Shown: positions 7,089-13,779 of the stretch, piece by piece
How the letters are laid out: each line of letters begins with the position of its first letter
Numbering within the stretch: the first letter of the stretch is position 1
Source of the DNA: JBFMCC01 sp034435275
Lineage (GTDB): Bacteria; Chloroflexota; Anaerolineae; Anaerolineales; Villigracilaceae
Assembly (NCBI GenBank): GCA_034435275.1
Contig: DAOTXP010000203.1
Coordinates: 1-13,779, forward strand
Direction of reading: 5' to 3'
DNA length: 13,779 bases
The notes under the pieces: model-generated
Seen by the model: only the letters and a program-made list of their open reading frames with translations
Told to the model about the DNA's origin: nothing
Database searches by the model: none
Translations under genes and position numbers: made by a program

Positions 7089-7094
7089 ATTATA
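7089..7094 (-). promoter_or_regulatory. Putative -10 box (TATAAT) for the PAPS synthetase gene
   Basis: A perfect TATAAT on the minus strand lies about 65 bases upstream of the start codon, in the only AT-rich junction of the window. No good -35 hexamer is found at 17 bases (AATGAA there; TTTTGG at shorter spacing). It is a plausible start point for a separate transcript covering sat/cysC and the nonulosonate genes. Confidence 0.4.
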
Positions 7095-7105
7095 GCGCAA
7101 TTTTT

Positions 7106-7130
7106 CCAAAATTCATTCACTGAATTTTGG
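7106..7130. terminator. AT-rich 10-base perfect inverted repeat after the GT-C gene (possible terminator)
   Basis: CCAAAATTCA (7106-7115) and TGAATTTTGG (7121-7130) pair perfectly around TTCAC. The palindrome begins 2 bases after the TAA stop of the membrane-protein gene. On the minus strand it is followed by A5 and then TTGCGC, not a T-run, so it is not a standard intrinsic terminator; it also overlaps where a -35 region would lie and could be an operator. Confidence 0.45.
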
Positions 7131-7132
7131 GA

Positions 7133-9142
7133 TTAACGTTCGGCGCAATACTCGGTCTGAATGACTTCCATCACGAGAGGCGAAAGCCCCTGCATGTTGC
7201 CGAGCACGCGACAAGCCTGCTGGGCAACATAGGTGTCCGCCGCGATGACCGGCGACAGCTCTCTGAGACGGGCCGCCTCTCCTTCATGCGCGTACGCCTC
7301 GAGGAATGGCATCCACTCAATCAAATCCCCCGCTTCGTATCCCTGACGCAGGACCTGCTCGCCGATACGGACAATTTCCCCCCACTCCCCGCGTTGACGC
7401 GCCAGCGCGGCCTTCTCGTAGTAGTAACACCAGCCATGCTCCGGCTCCGGGCCGAAGAGAAACCCGGGCGGGGCATGAGCCGGCGCGTCCAGAACGACCT
7501 GCTCCGCCTCCGAATACGACCCGATCACGCGAATCGCATCCTGTTCGCGGGAGGAGTACACTGGCTGTTTCCCGTCAATGACCTGCACGCACGAGCCGAG
7601 GCCCGGCTGGGTCAGAATCAGGATGTTGCGATAATTCGGATATGTGGCGACCACGTTGTATTGGTCCTGGAAGGAACGTTGGCGGGTGAGCACTCTGGTG
7701 ACGGTCGTTTCGTTCAACAGCAGGGCATAGATGCCGGTGGGGACCCCGCGCCCATCCAGAAGTTCGGGATAATAAACGTGGTTGGCCGGCCCCCAGACGA
7801 AGGAGGACTCCCGAATCCCATCGCGGGGGTAATTGGCGACAATAGTTGTCCCTTTCGTCATCTGCGGAACGCGCCAACTGACCTGCCACCAGAAGGCGCG
7901 CACGTCGGTCGAAAAATTCGCGTGATGTACTGCATTGGCATAATGAGTAACCGAAGCGGAAAACAACAGCAAAGCCACAAGTGCGGTCCGCAGGCGTGGC
8001 GCATTTATCTGATATAGAATGGAAACCAACACGATGACCGCCCCGGCCGAACTCACCAGTCCGTAACGCGAATAATTCGGAAAGATCACAGCCCGGTTCG
8101 CGACCATAACGGGCACCAGGCCACATACCGCCCAGGCGAATCCCAGCCAGAGGGACTCGCGTTGCCAATCCGTCGCGTTCTCCGTTTCTGCCTGTTGCCT
8201 CTGCAGCAGGGCAAATGCCAAAAGGCTGATTGCAAGCACAACCGCCGCCAACACGAGGCTGACCAATTTGGAACGCAGGTCGAGCGAAAACGACAGATCG
8301 GAGAGTGGTACCCCCCACGCCAGCACCAGTACATTCAAAATGCTCTGGATAAAATTCATCAACCAGGCATACAACGTTCCCAGCGGCGCATCGAGCAATT
8401 TCCCAAATTGCAAATCCAAATCGGTGGTGGGACGCTGGTTCTCAAAGAGAAAGATGCGCCAGAAAAGATAAACGGCTGGAACGGTGAAGTAAGGCAGCCA
8501 TTTTTTGAGCGCCGGCCAGATCGTCTTCTTCCATGAAGCATTCTCGCGCCGGGCGAGCAAAACAGTCAGCGCTAACCGCACGGCTTCGAACCCAATGTAA
8601 TATTCCATCTGGCTGAGATAGCCCCAGCCTGTAAGGACCGCGCCCGTCCAGAACAAGACTTTGGGTTTGATATTCTCTGGGCTTAATGCTTTGATTGTAA
8701 ACCCCAATGAAAGAAATGCCAGGCAAATGCCAACCAAGTGCGATTGAAAATCAATGGCGTTTGGTTGGGATAGGAAGCCCGGATACACCAGAAACAGGAA
8801 AGCAGCCGACAGCGTCGCGTTGCGTTGCGATGGCCACAAGAGGCGCAGCAGCCATAACAGACTCAAAGCTCCAAGGACACGAAACAGATACGCGCTCAGG
8901 CTGTAATAGAAAGGATTGCCTCCAAAGAGCATGTAAAGCGGAATCATGACGAAGGCGCGGCCGGGCCGATCAATGCTGTAAATCTCGTGAAAGATCTGCG
9001 GCCCCGCCACGCGCGCGGCGTACATCGAATACCAGTCGTCGTTGTAATAGCCGAACTGGTCCGCCAGCGGAAGATAGATCAGCGCCGCGATGACGAGGAA
9101 TAGAACAACTTCAACCAAAATCCTGGCGCGCTCTGATTTCAC
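7133..9142 (-). CDS. Large GT-C-like integral membrane protein
   Basis: The 669-residue protein has an N-terminal membrane helix (about 9-27) and then YYNDDWYSMY (32-41), a first-loop acidic pair (D35, D36) like that of GT-C membrane glycosyltransferases. About ten to twelve hydrophobic segments extend to about residue 400. A soluble C-terminal part follows, and its last 100 residues (EKAALARQRGEWGEIVRIG and what follows) look TPR-like. No named family could be assigned with certainty; a polyprenyl-sugar-dependent glycosyltransferase or glycan-assembly protein is the best guess. The start is GTG 9140-9142, which shares four bases (GTGA) with the stop of the upstream oxidoreductase gene, so translation is probably coupled. 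Confidence 0.75.
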   Translation of the reverse strand: MKSERARILVEVVLFLVIAALIYLPLADQFGYYNDDWYSMYAARVAGPQIFHEIYSIDRPGRAFVMIPLYMLFGGNPFYYSLSAYLFRVLGALSLLWLLRLLWPSQRNATLSAAFLFLVYPGFLSQPNAIDFQSHLVGICLAFLSLGFTIKALSPENIKPKVLFWTGAVLTGWGYLSQMEYYIGFEAVRLALTVLLARRENASWKKTIWPALKKWLPYFTVPAVYLFWRIFLFENQRPTTDLDLQFGKLLDAPLGTLYAWLMNFIQSILNVLVLAWGVPLSDLSFSLDLRSKLVSLVLAAVVLAISLLAFALLQRQQAETENATDWQRESLWLGFAWAVCGLVPVMVANRAVIFPNYSRYGLVSSAGAVIVLVSILYQINAPRLRTALVALLLFSASVTHYANAVHHANFSTDVRAFWWQVSWRVPQMTKGTTIVANYPRDGIRESSFVWGPANHVYYPELLDGRGVPTGIYALLLNETTVTRVLTRQRSFQDQYNVVATYPNYRNILILTQPGLGSCVQVIDGKQPVYSSREQDAIRVIGSYSEAEQVVLDAPAHAPPGFLFGPEPEHGWCYYYEKAALARQRGEWGEIVRIGEQVLRQGYEAGDLIEWMPFLEAYAHEGEAARLRELSPVIAADTYVAQQACRVLGNMQGLSPLVMEVIQTEYCAER

Positions 9143-10176
9143 TTTTTCGCTCCAGAAATTGCAACAACGCGGCCCAGGGCGGCGGATTCCTTCGCGGCCA
9201 GCGCGAGACGCAGGGCTTGAATCCCGTCTTCAAGCGTGCATCTCGGTTCAGACACCCCGCGAACTATTTCAATGAAATGACGCGTTTGCGCCACGAAAAG
9301 TTGGTTCCGCTCGAAACCCTGGGGCGGCGCGTACATCTCGACGACGGGCGCGGGCGGCTCCTCGCTGAACGAACCGAACGGCGCGGCCATTTTGTAAAAG
9401 TGGAGAGTCCCGTCGGCGTTATCCCATCTCAATGTCCCACCTGTTCCGACGATTTCCAGTCTGTGCACAGGCGGGCGTTGGAAATAATTTAAATGAATCC
9501 CGCCGACAGCACCGCTCGAAAACTTCAAACCGATCTCGGCAATATCTTCAACGTCAATTTCAAGTGGAGAGATATGTCCATTGATTGAGTAAAGCGATTC
9601 AACTTCTCCAAGCATGAACCGCAAATAATCCAGCGGATGTGTGAGGGTGCGGATGACTCCGCCGCCCAGGTCGGCGCGGGCCGCGTAACTCTGGCGGTAG
9701 TCCTCCCACGGATGCCACTGAGGAAGATATTCTCCCCAATGCGCATGGACGGTGAGAATTTTTCCGATTGCATTTTCTTGAATCAATTTACGCGCTTTGT
9801 TGAGGGTGGGATGGTAACGGAATTGGAATCCCACTAAAACTTTGCTTTCGCTTTTCTGCGCGGCGTTCTCCAAAACATCAAGGCGATCAAGAGAATCTGA
9901 AACGGGTTTCTCCAGCAAAATGTGACATCCCGCCTGCGCGGCAGGGACGGCAACATCAAGATGCAACGCGGTGGGATTGGCAACGATGACCGCGTCGGGG
10001 CTGTGCTTTTTGAGTGCCTTGTGAATATCGGTTTCGACGGGATAGCCCGCCAGTTCCTCATCGGGGAGAGTGGCCCTGCGCGTGCGGAGGAGGACGATGT
10101 CTTTCTCTCCCAACGCAATCAAGTTACGGAAATGTCGGCGTCCGATGGAGCCGAGGCCAGCGATGAGGAATTTCAT
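9139..10176 (-). CDS. Gfo/Idh/MocA-family sugar oxidoreductase
   Basis: This 345-residue protein starts with a Rossmann nucleotide-binding loop GLGSIG (7-12) and has the family signature EKPVS (89-93, K90) and GGGVIRTLTHPLDY (171-184), in which H180 and D183 occupy the usual active-site helix. Such enzymes oxidise or reduce sugars, often nucleotide-linked or phosphorylated, with bound NAD(P). ATG 10174-10176 is preferred over the longer frame to 10218 because it has AAGAAGG upstream and begins the Rossmann fold; the extension would run through a dispersed repeat. It overlaps the next gene by four bases. A Gfo/Idh/MocA enzyme and an SDR act together as PtmF and PtmA in Campylobacter legionaminate synthesis; a similar pairing here is possible but unproven. 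Confidence 0.88.
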   Translation of the reverse strand: MKFLIAGLGSIGRRHFRNLIALGEKDIVLLRTRRATLPDEELAGYPVETDIHKALKKHSPDAVIVANPTALHLDVAVPAAQAGCHILLEKPVSDSLDRLDVLENAAQKSESKVLVGFQFRYHPTLNKARKLIQENAIGKILTVHAHWGEYLPQWHPWEDYRQSYAARADLGGGVIRTLTHPLDYLRFMLGEVESLYSINGHISPLEIDVEDIAEIGLKFSSGAVGGIHLNYFQRPPVHRLEIVGTGGTLRWDNADGTLHFYKMAAPFGSFSEEPPAPVVEMYAPPQGFERNQLFVAQTRHFIEIVRGVSEPRCTLEDGIQALRLALAAKESAALGRVVAISGAKK

Positions 10177-10189
10177 GGAACCTTCTTTA

Positions 10190-10258
10190 GCACAAAGGGG
10201 CACCAGGGTTAATACCAAGGGGTTGCCTTTGTGTACCTTCGTGACCCTTCGTGGTTAA
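10190..10258. repeat. Dispersed repeat between sulfotransferase and oxidoreductase genes
   Basis: CACAAAGG (10191-10198) and CCTTTGTG (10226-10233) form an inverted pair. The right half continues as ACCTTCGTGACCCTTCGTGG and TTAAAA, with CCTTCGTG repeated in tandem. On the minus strand this reads TTTTAACCACGAAGGGTCAC and onward, a repeat type I recall from many environmental bacteria. The element fills the 86-base junction. Confidence 0.6.
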
Positions 10259-10262
10259 AAAT

Positions 10263-11288
10263 TCACCACTCGAAATCCTTCTCATAACCCCATTTTACCA
10301 ACATCGCACCCGCGACTTCTTTGAAGATGACCTTGTCACGCGCGGTAAAGAGACGCGCCCAGTTGCCCGCCTGTCCCTTCGGGAGGAAGGAGGAAATATC
10401 GCCGTTACGTTGAGCCTGCCACTCCTCGTCGGGATTGGAGGCCATCTCCTCCATAATCGTCTTTTCCAATGATTGGCCTGATACGACGCCGAGAAATTCC
10501 CAGAGTTTTTGCATTTCGTCGAAAGGATGTGCCAGCAGGTCCTCGTATCTCATGCTGAAATATTTTTCGCCGAACAAACGGCGGCCTTCATCTTCGGTCT
10601 CTTGCAGATTGGTCACCCACCCTTTCGCCACGCGGCGGATGAAGGTCTCGGTGAAGATCGAGCGCGTGCCATTCATGAAGGGAGTCTGGTCTTTGCGCAA
10701 ATCTTCGATAATGCGTTTATCTTCCGCGCTCAAGAACCTGGACTCTTCAACAAAGTTGCGGAAGCGTTCCGAGATGAGCACGTCACGCCCGTCGCGGACG
10801 ATGTAGACCAGTTTCGCGTCGGGGTAGACGGCGTGCAGGTCGCGCACCGCCTGACCGTGGATGGTGGACGAGGGGCTTTTGTCGCCGACGATGCTCTTGC
10901 CTGCGCGGGCGGCGTCGCGTTCGAGGATCACGTCCGCGGCGGCGCGCAGGACGAGGGGCGAGAGGTCGCGTCCCTGATTCCAGCGGTTGGACTTGCGCGT
11001 CAGCCACTCCTCCACGTCTGGCGTGTTCACCAGCGACTTGAGCAGGGGCTGGCGCGTGAAGAAGTGCGCCTGATAGTTGCAATGTACTTCGGGGTGCAAA
11101 CGTGCAAGGCGCATGAGGAGCGTCGTGCCTGAACGGGCGTGGCCGAAGATAAAGAACTTCTCGCGTGGGAAGAACTGTTTGATCTCTGCCACTTCCTCAT
11201 CCGTGATGGCAGGGATGGGGCTGCGTTGATACTTTTTGGGTTCGCCCTTGAGCAAAATGCGGGCGGCGGATTTGAAGCGAGAAAACAT
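10263..11288 (-). CDS. PAPS-dependent sulfotransferase
   Basis: A complete 341-residue Sulfotransfer family enzyme that would move sulfate from PAPS to a hydroxyl or amine of a carbohydrate. The 5'-phosphosulfate-binding loop is FGHARSGTTLLMR (48-60), GDKSP (135-139) follows, the 3'-phosphate-binding motif is VYIVRDGRDVLIS (161-173), and the C-terminal region has RYED (247-250) and GQAGNW (305-310), matching the GxxGxW-like cofactor loop. No signal peptide or membrane helix is visible, so it acts in the cytoplasm. ATG 11286-11288 has a GGAGAA-like site about 9 bases upstream. It starts 18 bases after the stop of the small membrane-protein gene. PAPS synthetase a few genes downstream would provide its donor. 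It differs clearly from the partial sulfotransferase at the left edge, so the two probably have different acceptors. Confidence 0.92.
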   Translation of the reverse strand: MFSRFKSAARILLKGEPKKYQRSPIPAITDEEVAEIKQFFPREKFFIFGHARSGTTLLMRLARLHPEVHCNYQAHFFTRQPLLKSLVNTPDVEEWLTRKSNRWNQGRDLSPLVLRAAADVILERDAARAGKSIVGDKSPSSTIHGQAVRDLHAVYPDAKLVYIVRDGRDVLISERFRNFVEESRFLSAEDKRIIEDLRKDQTPFMNGTRSIFTETFIRRVAKGWVTNLQETEDEGRRLFGEKYFSMRYEDLLAHPFDEMQKLWEFLGVVSGQSLEKTIMEEMASNPDEEWQAQRNGDISSFLPKGQAGNWARLFTARDKVIFKEVAGAMLVKWGYEKDFEW

Positions 11289-11306
11289 TAGCGTGAGTTC
11301 TCCGAG

Positions 11307-11756
11307 TTATCTTTTCCAGTTTAGCATAATAAGTCCCACAAAACAGACGATAATTCCAGCAATGTTGATCCACGAGATTTTATCTTTGAACAGGAAAATT
11401 GCAACGGGAAGCAAAATGAGCGACGCCACCACATTGGCCAGCACCGCGGCAATTCCCAAATTCCAGCCTGCGCGGTAGGTCAGCAGGAATCCGTATTCGA
11501 TTCCGACGATGGCGATGGCGAGTCCGATGCTGGCCCAGTTGAGTTTTGCAAATTCGGCTTGGATCCCGTTCGTGGCGGGGAAGAAAAAGAAGCCAACCAG
11601 CGTAACAACAAAGGCAACGGCGTAAGTAGCCAATAAGGAAACCGTGAAGTTGACATTCGACGGCGTGCTCTTGGCGGTGAAGTGATACAGCGCGCTGGAG
11701 CAGATGGCGAGGGTGATGGAGAAGTAGAAGAGGAACATGGAATTTTTCATAATCAT
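11307..11756 (-). CDS. Small EamA/DMT-type membrane protein
   Basis: The 149-residue protein is very hydrophobic, with about five predicted membrane segments near residues 6-26, 38-60, 75-95, 98-122 and 127-146. It resembles a single EamA half of drug/metabolite transporters, similar in size to ArnE/ArnF and other small flippase-like proteins. In a glycan locus it may move a lipid-linked sugar or other intermediate across the membrane; this is inference. The start could be ATG 11754-11756 or the next in-frame ATG at 11748-11750. Neither has a clear ribosome-binding site, because a palindromic element ends 8 bases upstream. Confidence 0.75.
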   Translation of the reverse strand: MIMKNSMFLFYFSITLAICSSALYHFTAKSTPSNVNFTVSLLATYAVAFVVTLVGFFFFPATNGIQAEFAKLNWASIGLAIAIVGIEYGFLLTYRAGWNLGIAAVLANVVASLILLPVAIFLFKDKISWINIAGIIVCFVGLIMLNWKR

Positions 11757-11764
11757 AATACGAT

Positions 11765-11848
11765 AATGTCATTGCGAGGAGGGCAGCGCCCGACGAAGCA
11801 ATCTCCTCAGGCAACAGGGGATTGCTTCGCTCCGCTCGCAATGACATT
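11765..11848. repeat. MITE/REP-like inverted-repeat element, copy 2
   Basis: Perfect 14-base terminal inverted repeats AATGTCATTGCGAG (11765-11778) and CTCGCAATGACATT (11835-11848). An inner stem is made by GAAGCAATC and GATTGCTTC. It shares ends and inner stem with the element at 1452-1569 but lacks the nested palindrome. Its right end reaches into the stop codon of the GT-B gene (TAA, 11847-11849). Confidence 0.88.
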
Positions 11849-13292
11849 AGCTATTTAATACTTTCAAAATAAACTCGGCCGTACGCTTGCCTGATGTGCC
11901 ATCAGTGAATGTGATTTCATCTTCAACAAACTTTCTGCGTTCGGCGGAATCGAGTTGCGGATTGCGGAGGTAGGCATTGATCGCATCGCGCAATTGATTC
12001 TCATTGTTCGCAACGCGTCCAGCTTTGGCATCTCGAAACCTCTTGTGTGTTGGCCAGTCGCCGATCTTCTTGAGGGAGAGCGAAAATTTCTTTGGATGAT
12101 TCCAGCCATTCGGAGCATCGATCGTCGCAGCGATCATCGGCGTATCGTGGACGGCGGTTTCGACCAGCATCGTTGAATAGACGGTCACCACCACATCCGA
12201 ATACGCCATCATGGACGATTTCTCGTCCATGTCCTCGCCGCTGTAGTAGCCGAGCGAACCGCCCAGCGGCTTGGGTTGAACGACATGCACATGCAGGTAT
12301 TTCTTTTCCAATTCAAACACGCGAGCGCGTTCTTCGGCGAAGATTTTTGGTTTATCTTGAAAATGACTCGGGTGGAGTCGAATCAACAACTGCGAAGGTT
12401 CTGCCAGTGAATCAGATGAAACCAATTTTGCCAGTGCTTCGATGTTCGGGAAGTTCGGCGCGAAATGGACAAAACTGCTGGCGTAGGAAATCAACTTGCG
12501 ATTGGAGTCGAGTCCGTGAAGTTTGAAATAGTCATCACGCGGCATGAGCCATTGCTTGCGGAAATATCCGTCGTATGATGGAATGCCGCCAACATAAACA
12601 TGCTCGGGATTCCAATCCGAACCTTTGACGAGTTCCTCTTTTTGCAATTCAGACCAACATGTGGCCCACTGCACGTCCGCGCCTGAGACGTTGTATGAGG
12701 ATGAATTGTCCCAACCCACGATGACGGTCATGTTCGGGATGCCGCGGCGGGCGGACTCGCGCAGGAGATAGCGGTCCATGCGCCAGCCCGGAGTCGAGGC
12801 GATGACCATGTCAGGGTTGTATTTGTCAAACAGGTCAGTGTACAGCCCTGGATCAGGCGTGAAGCGGTTTTGAATCCGCACGAGGAGTTTTCTTGCCCAC
12901 GAAAAATTTCGCAGGAGCAGAATCGCCAGTGCGGAGGGAATCCAAATGCCGAGGCGGAACTTCCACGAGTTCTCCACCCAGACTTCCCAGATGTGGCTGT
13001 CCATGGCTTCGGTGTTGATGCGGCGCGAGCCACCGACGCGGCGCAGGTAGGCGAGCAGCCATTGAAGGCGCGGTTGGATTTTTTTTGCATACTCATTGGC
13101 TTGTTTTAAACGTAGGCCTTCAAAGATGAGTCCGTGCTGCGTAAAACGTGAAGCGATCTTTTCCTTGGTGTCGTCGTCGGTGAGGACGACGATCTCAACG
13201 TTTGCGGCGAGCAGCGTCGGGACGACGTCGCTTTGCAGGAAGTAGATAATTGCCATGCCGTGGTCGGCGGAGATGAAGATTCGTTTGGACAT
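11847..13292 (-). CDS. GT-B-fold transferase, CDP-glycerol glycerophosphotransferase/surface-glycan type
   Basis: A 481-residue protein with two Rossmann-like halves. The C-terminal half carries LLIRLHPSHF (302-311), SDVVVTVYSTMLVETAVHDTP (365-385) and the ending DGTSGKRTAEFI, a pattern shared by CDP-glycerol glycerophosphotransferases, UDP-GlcNAc 2-epimerase-like GT-B proteins and some capsule glycosyltransferases. The second half thus looks like the nucleotide-sugar or CDP-donor-binding domain; the donor is not readable. A hydrophobic stretch at 115-128 may be a membrane-association segment. ATG 13290-13292 is preferred to a TTG at 13331 that would overlap the previous gene; the ribosome-binding site is weak. 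The gap to the upstream gene is 23 bases. Confidence 0.72.
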   Translation of the reverse strand: MSKRIFISADHGMAIIYFLQSDVVPTLLAANVEIVVLTDDDTKEKIASRFTQHGLIFEGLRLKQANEYAKKIQPRLQWLLAYLRRVGGSRRINTEAMDSHIWEVWVENSWKFRLGIWIPSALAILLLRNFSWARKLLVRIQNRFTPDPGLYTDLFDKYNPDMVIASTPGWRMDRYLLRESARRGIPNMTVIVGWDNSSSYNVSGADVQWATCWSELQKEELVKGSDWNPEHVYVGGIPSYDGYFRKQWLMPRDDYFKLHGLDSNRKLISYASSFVHFAPNFPNIEALAKLVSSDSLAEPSQLLIRLHPSHFQDKPKIFAEERARVFELEKKYLHVHVVQPKPLGGSLGYYSGEDMDEKSSMMAYSDVVVTVYSTMLVETAVHDTPMIAATIDAPNGWNHPKKFSLSLKKIGDWPTHKRFRDAKAGRVANNENQLRDAINAYLRNPQLDSAERRKFVEDEITFTDGTSGKRTAEFILKVLNS

Positions 13293-13315
13293 GTGATTGG
13301 GCACTCGGAGGCGGG

Positions 13316-13779
13316 TCACGAATAATACCAACTAAAAATCTTGTTATACACCGCCAGCAAAATCTTCTTGATAAATCCGACTTCCAACATCCGCTTCCCA
13401 AACGAAACACGTTTCTTCCCCTTCGGGGACGATGTCTTCCCCGCATCCTTCAACTCCCCGCGCAAATATCCCAGCGTATTGGACATGTTCATCGCCAGCG
13501 GGTCAGGGACCATCAGCCGCAGCAAGCCCGCATCGTTCATGCGCTTATCCAACTGGCGGACTTGTCCCATCGGCTTGTCCATGTCAAAGGGCAGGAATTG
13601 CTGAAGCGTGGATTTGTACGCCGTGAACTGCCAGTGACTCGCGCCAGCCATCGCGGTCACGCCTTTATAAACCAGTCTCCAGTCCCTAGTCTCTGCATAA
13701 ACCTTTTTGTTCTCATCCTCTGTCTGCCCCAACGACAAATTAAATTCTAAAAACGTATTCCATGGGATGAATTGACCCT
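13316..13779 (-). CDS. C-terminal part of an unrecognised protein (cut by right edge)
   Basis: The frame is open from the right edge to TGA 13316-13318 and gives about 154 residues with no candidate start that must be used; the gene continues beyond the window. It is soluble-looking, rich in Met, Lys and aromatics, with a basic tail (KGKKRVSFGKRML) and a final hydrophobic stretch (FIKKILLAVYNKIFSWYY). The part LLRLMVPDPLAMNMSNTLGYL faintly recalls the end of some family-2 glycosyltransferases, but I cannot assign it. Its stop lies 23 bases before the GT-B gene, so it belongs to the same transcription unit. Confidence 0.6.
   Translation of the reverse strand, partial: GQFIPWNTFLEFNLSLGQTEDENKKVYAETRDWRLVYKGVTAMAGASHWQFTAYKSTLQQFLPFDMDKPMGQVRQLDKRMNDAGLLRLMVPDPLAMNMSNTLGYLRGELKDAGKTSSPKGKKRVSFGKRMLEVGFIKKILLAVYNKIFSWYYS

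Noticed and set aside
1..13779. tRNA, rRNA or a known riboswitch
   Set aside because: I looked in the junctions and saw no cloverleaf, rRNA segment or recognisable riboswitch core; all junctions are under 145 bases and are explained by repeats.

Overview
The window reads as one continuous surface-polysaccharide locus from a moderately GC-rich bacterium. Every gene I accept is on the minus strand, so transcription runs from the right edge (13779) to the left edge (1). Gene content and several short palindromic intergenic repeats that I recognise from environmental genomes suggest Chloroflexota, perhaps Anaerolineae. This assignment is an inference from style and memory, not from a marker gene.

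Layout in transcription order. (1) 13779-11307: the C-terminal end of an unrecognised protein, a GT-B-fold transferase resembling the CDP-glycerol glycerophosphotransferase/surface-glycan group, and a small EamA/DMT-type membrane protein. (2) 11288-7133: a complete PAPS-dependent sulfotransferase, a Gfo/Idh/MocA oxidoreductase, and a large GT-C-like membrane protein translationally coupled to it (GTGA overlap). (3) 7024-5294: a bifunctional ATP sulfurylase/APS kinase, that is a PAPS synthetase, preceded by a perfect TATAAT box and a leader hairpin. (4) 5250-3706: a GT39-like membrane glycosyltransferase. (5) 3696-548: a nonulosonic-acid (sialic-acid-like) module made of an SDR oxidoreductase, a CMP-nonulosonate synthetase fused to a KdsC-like HAD phosphatase, and a short NeuB synthase without the usual C-terminal SAF domain. 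(6) 502-1: the N-terminal half of a second sulfotransferase, cut by the window edge.

Taken together, NeuB would condense PEP with a sugar (probably a 6-phosphate). The HAD domain would remove the resulting 9-phosphate, and the cytidylyltransferase domain would activate the nonulosonate with CMP. The PAPS synthetase would supply sulfate donor to the two sulfotransferases, and the GT-B, GT39 and GT-C proteins would assemble the glycan. The best hypothesis is a sulfated, nonulosonate-containing cell-surface polymer or glycoprotein glycan. No NeuC-type epimerase, 4,6-dehydratase, aminotransferase or acetyltransferase is present, so the exact sugar cannot be named.

There is no gene-free stretch longer than about 145 bases. 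The gene junctions fall into two kinds: tight or overlapping ones, and ones filled with a palindromic repeat. Several different repeat families are present. Two copies of the same inverted-repeat element (GTCATTGCGAG ... CTCGCAATGAC) occur about 10 kb apart, and one of them carries a second palindrome nested inside it. Two further short repeats lie in frame inside the partial sulfotransferase gene.
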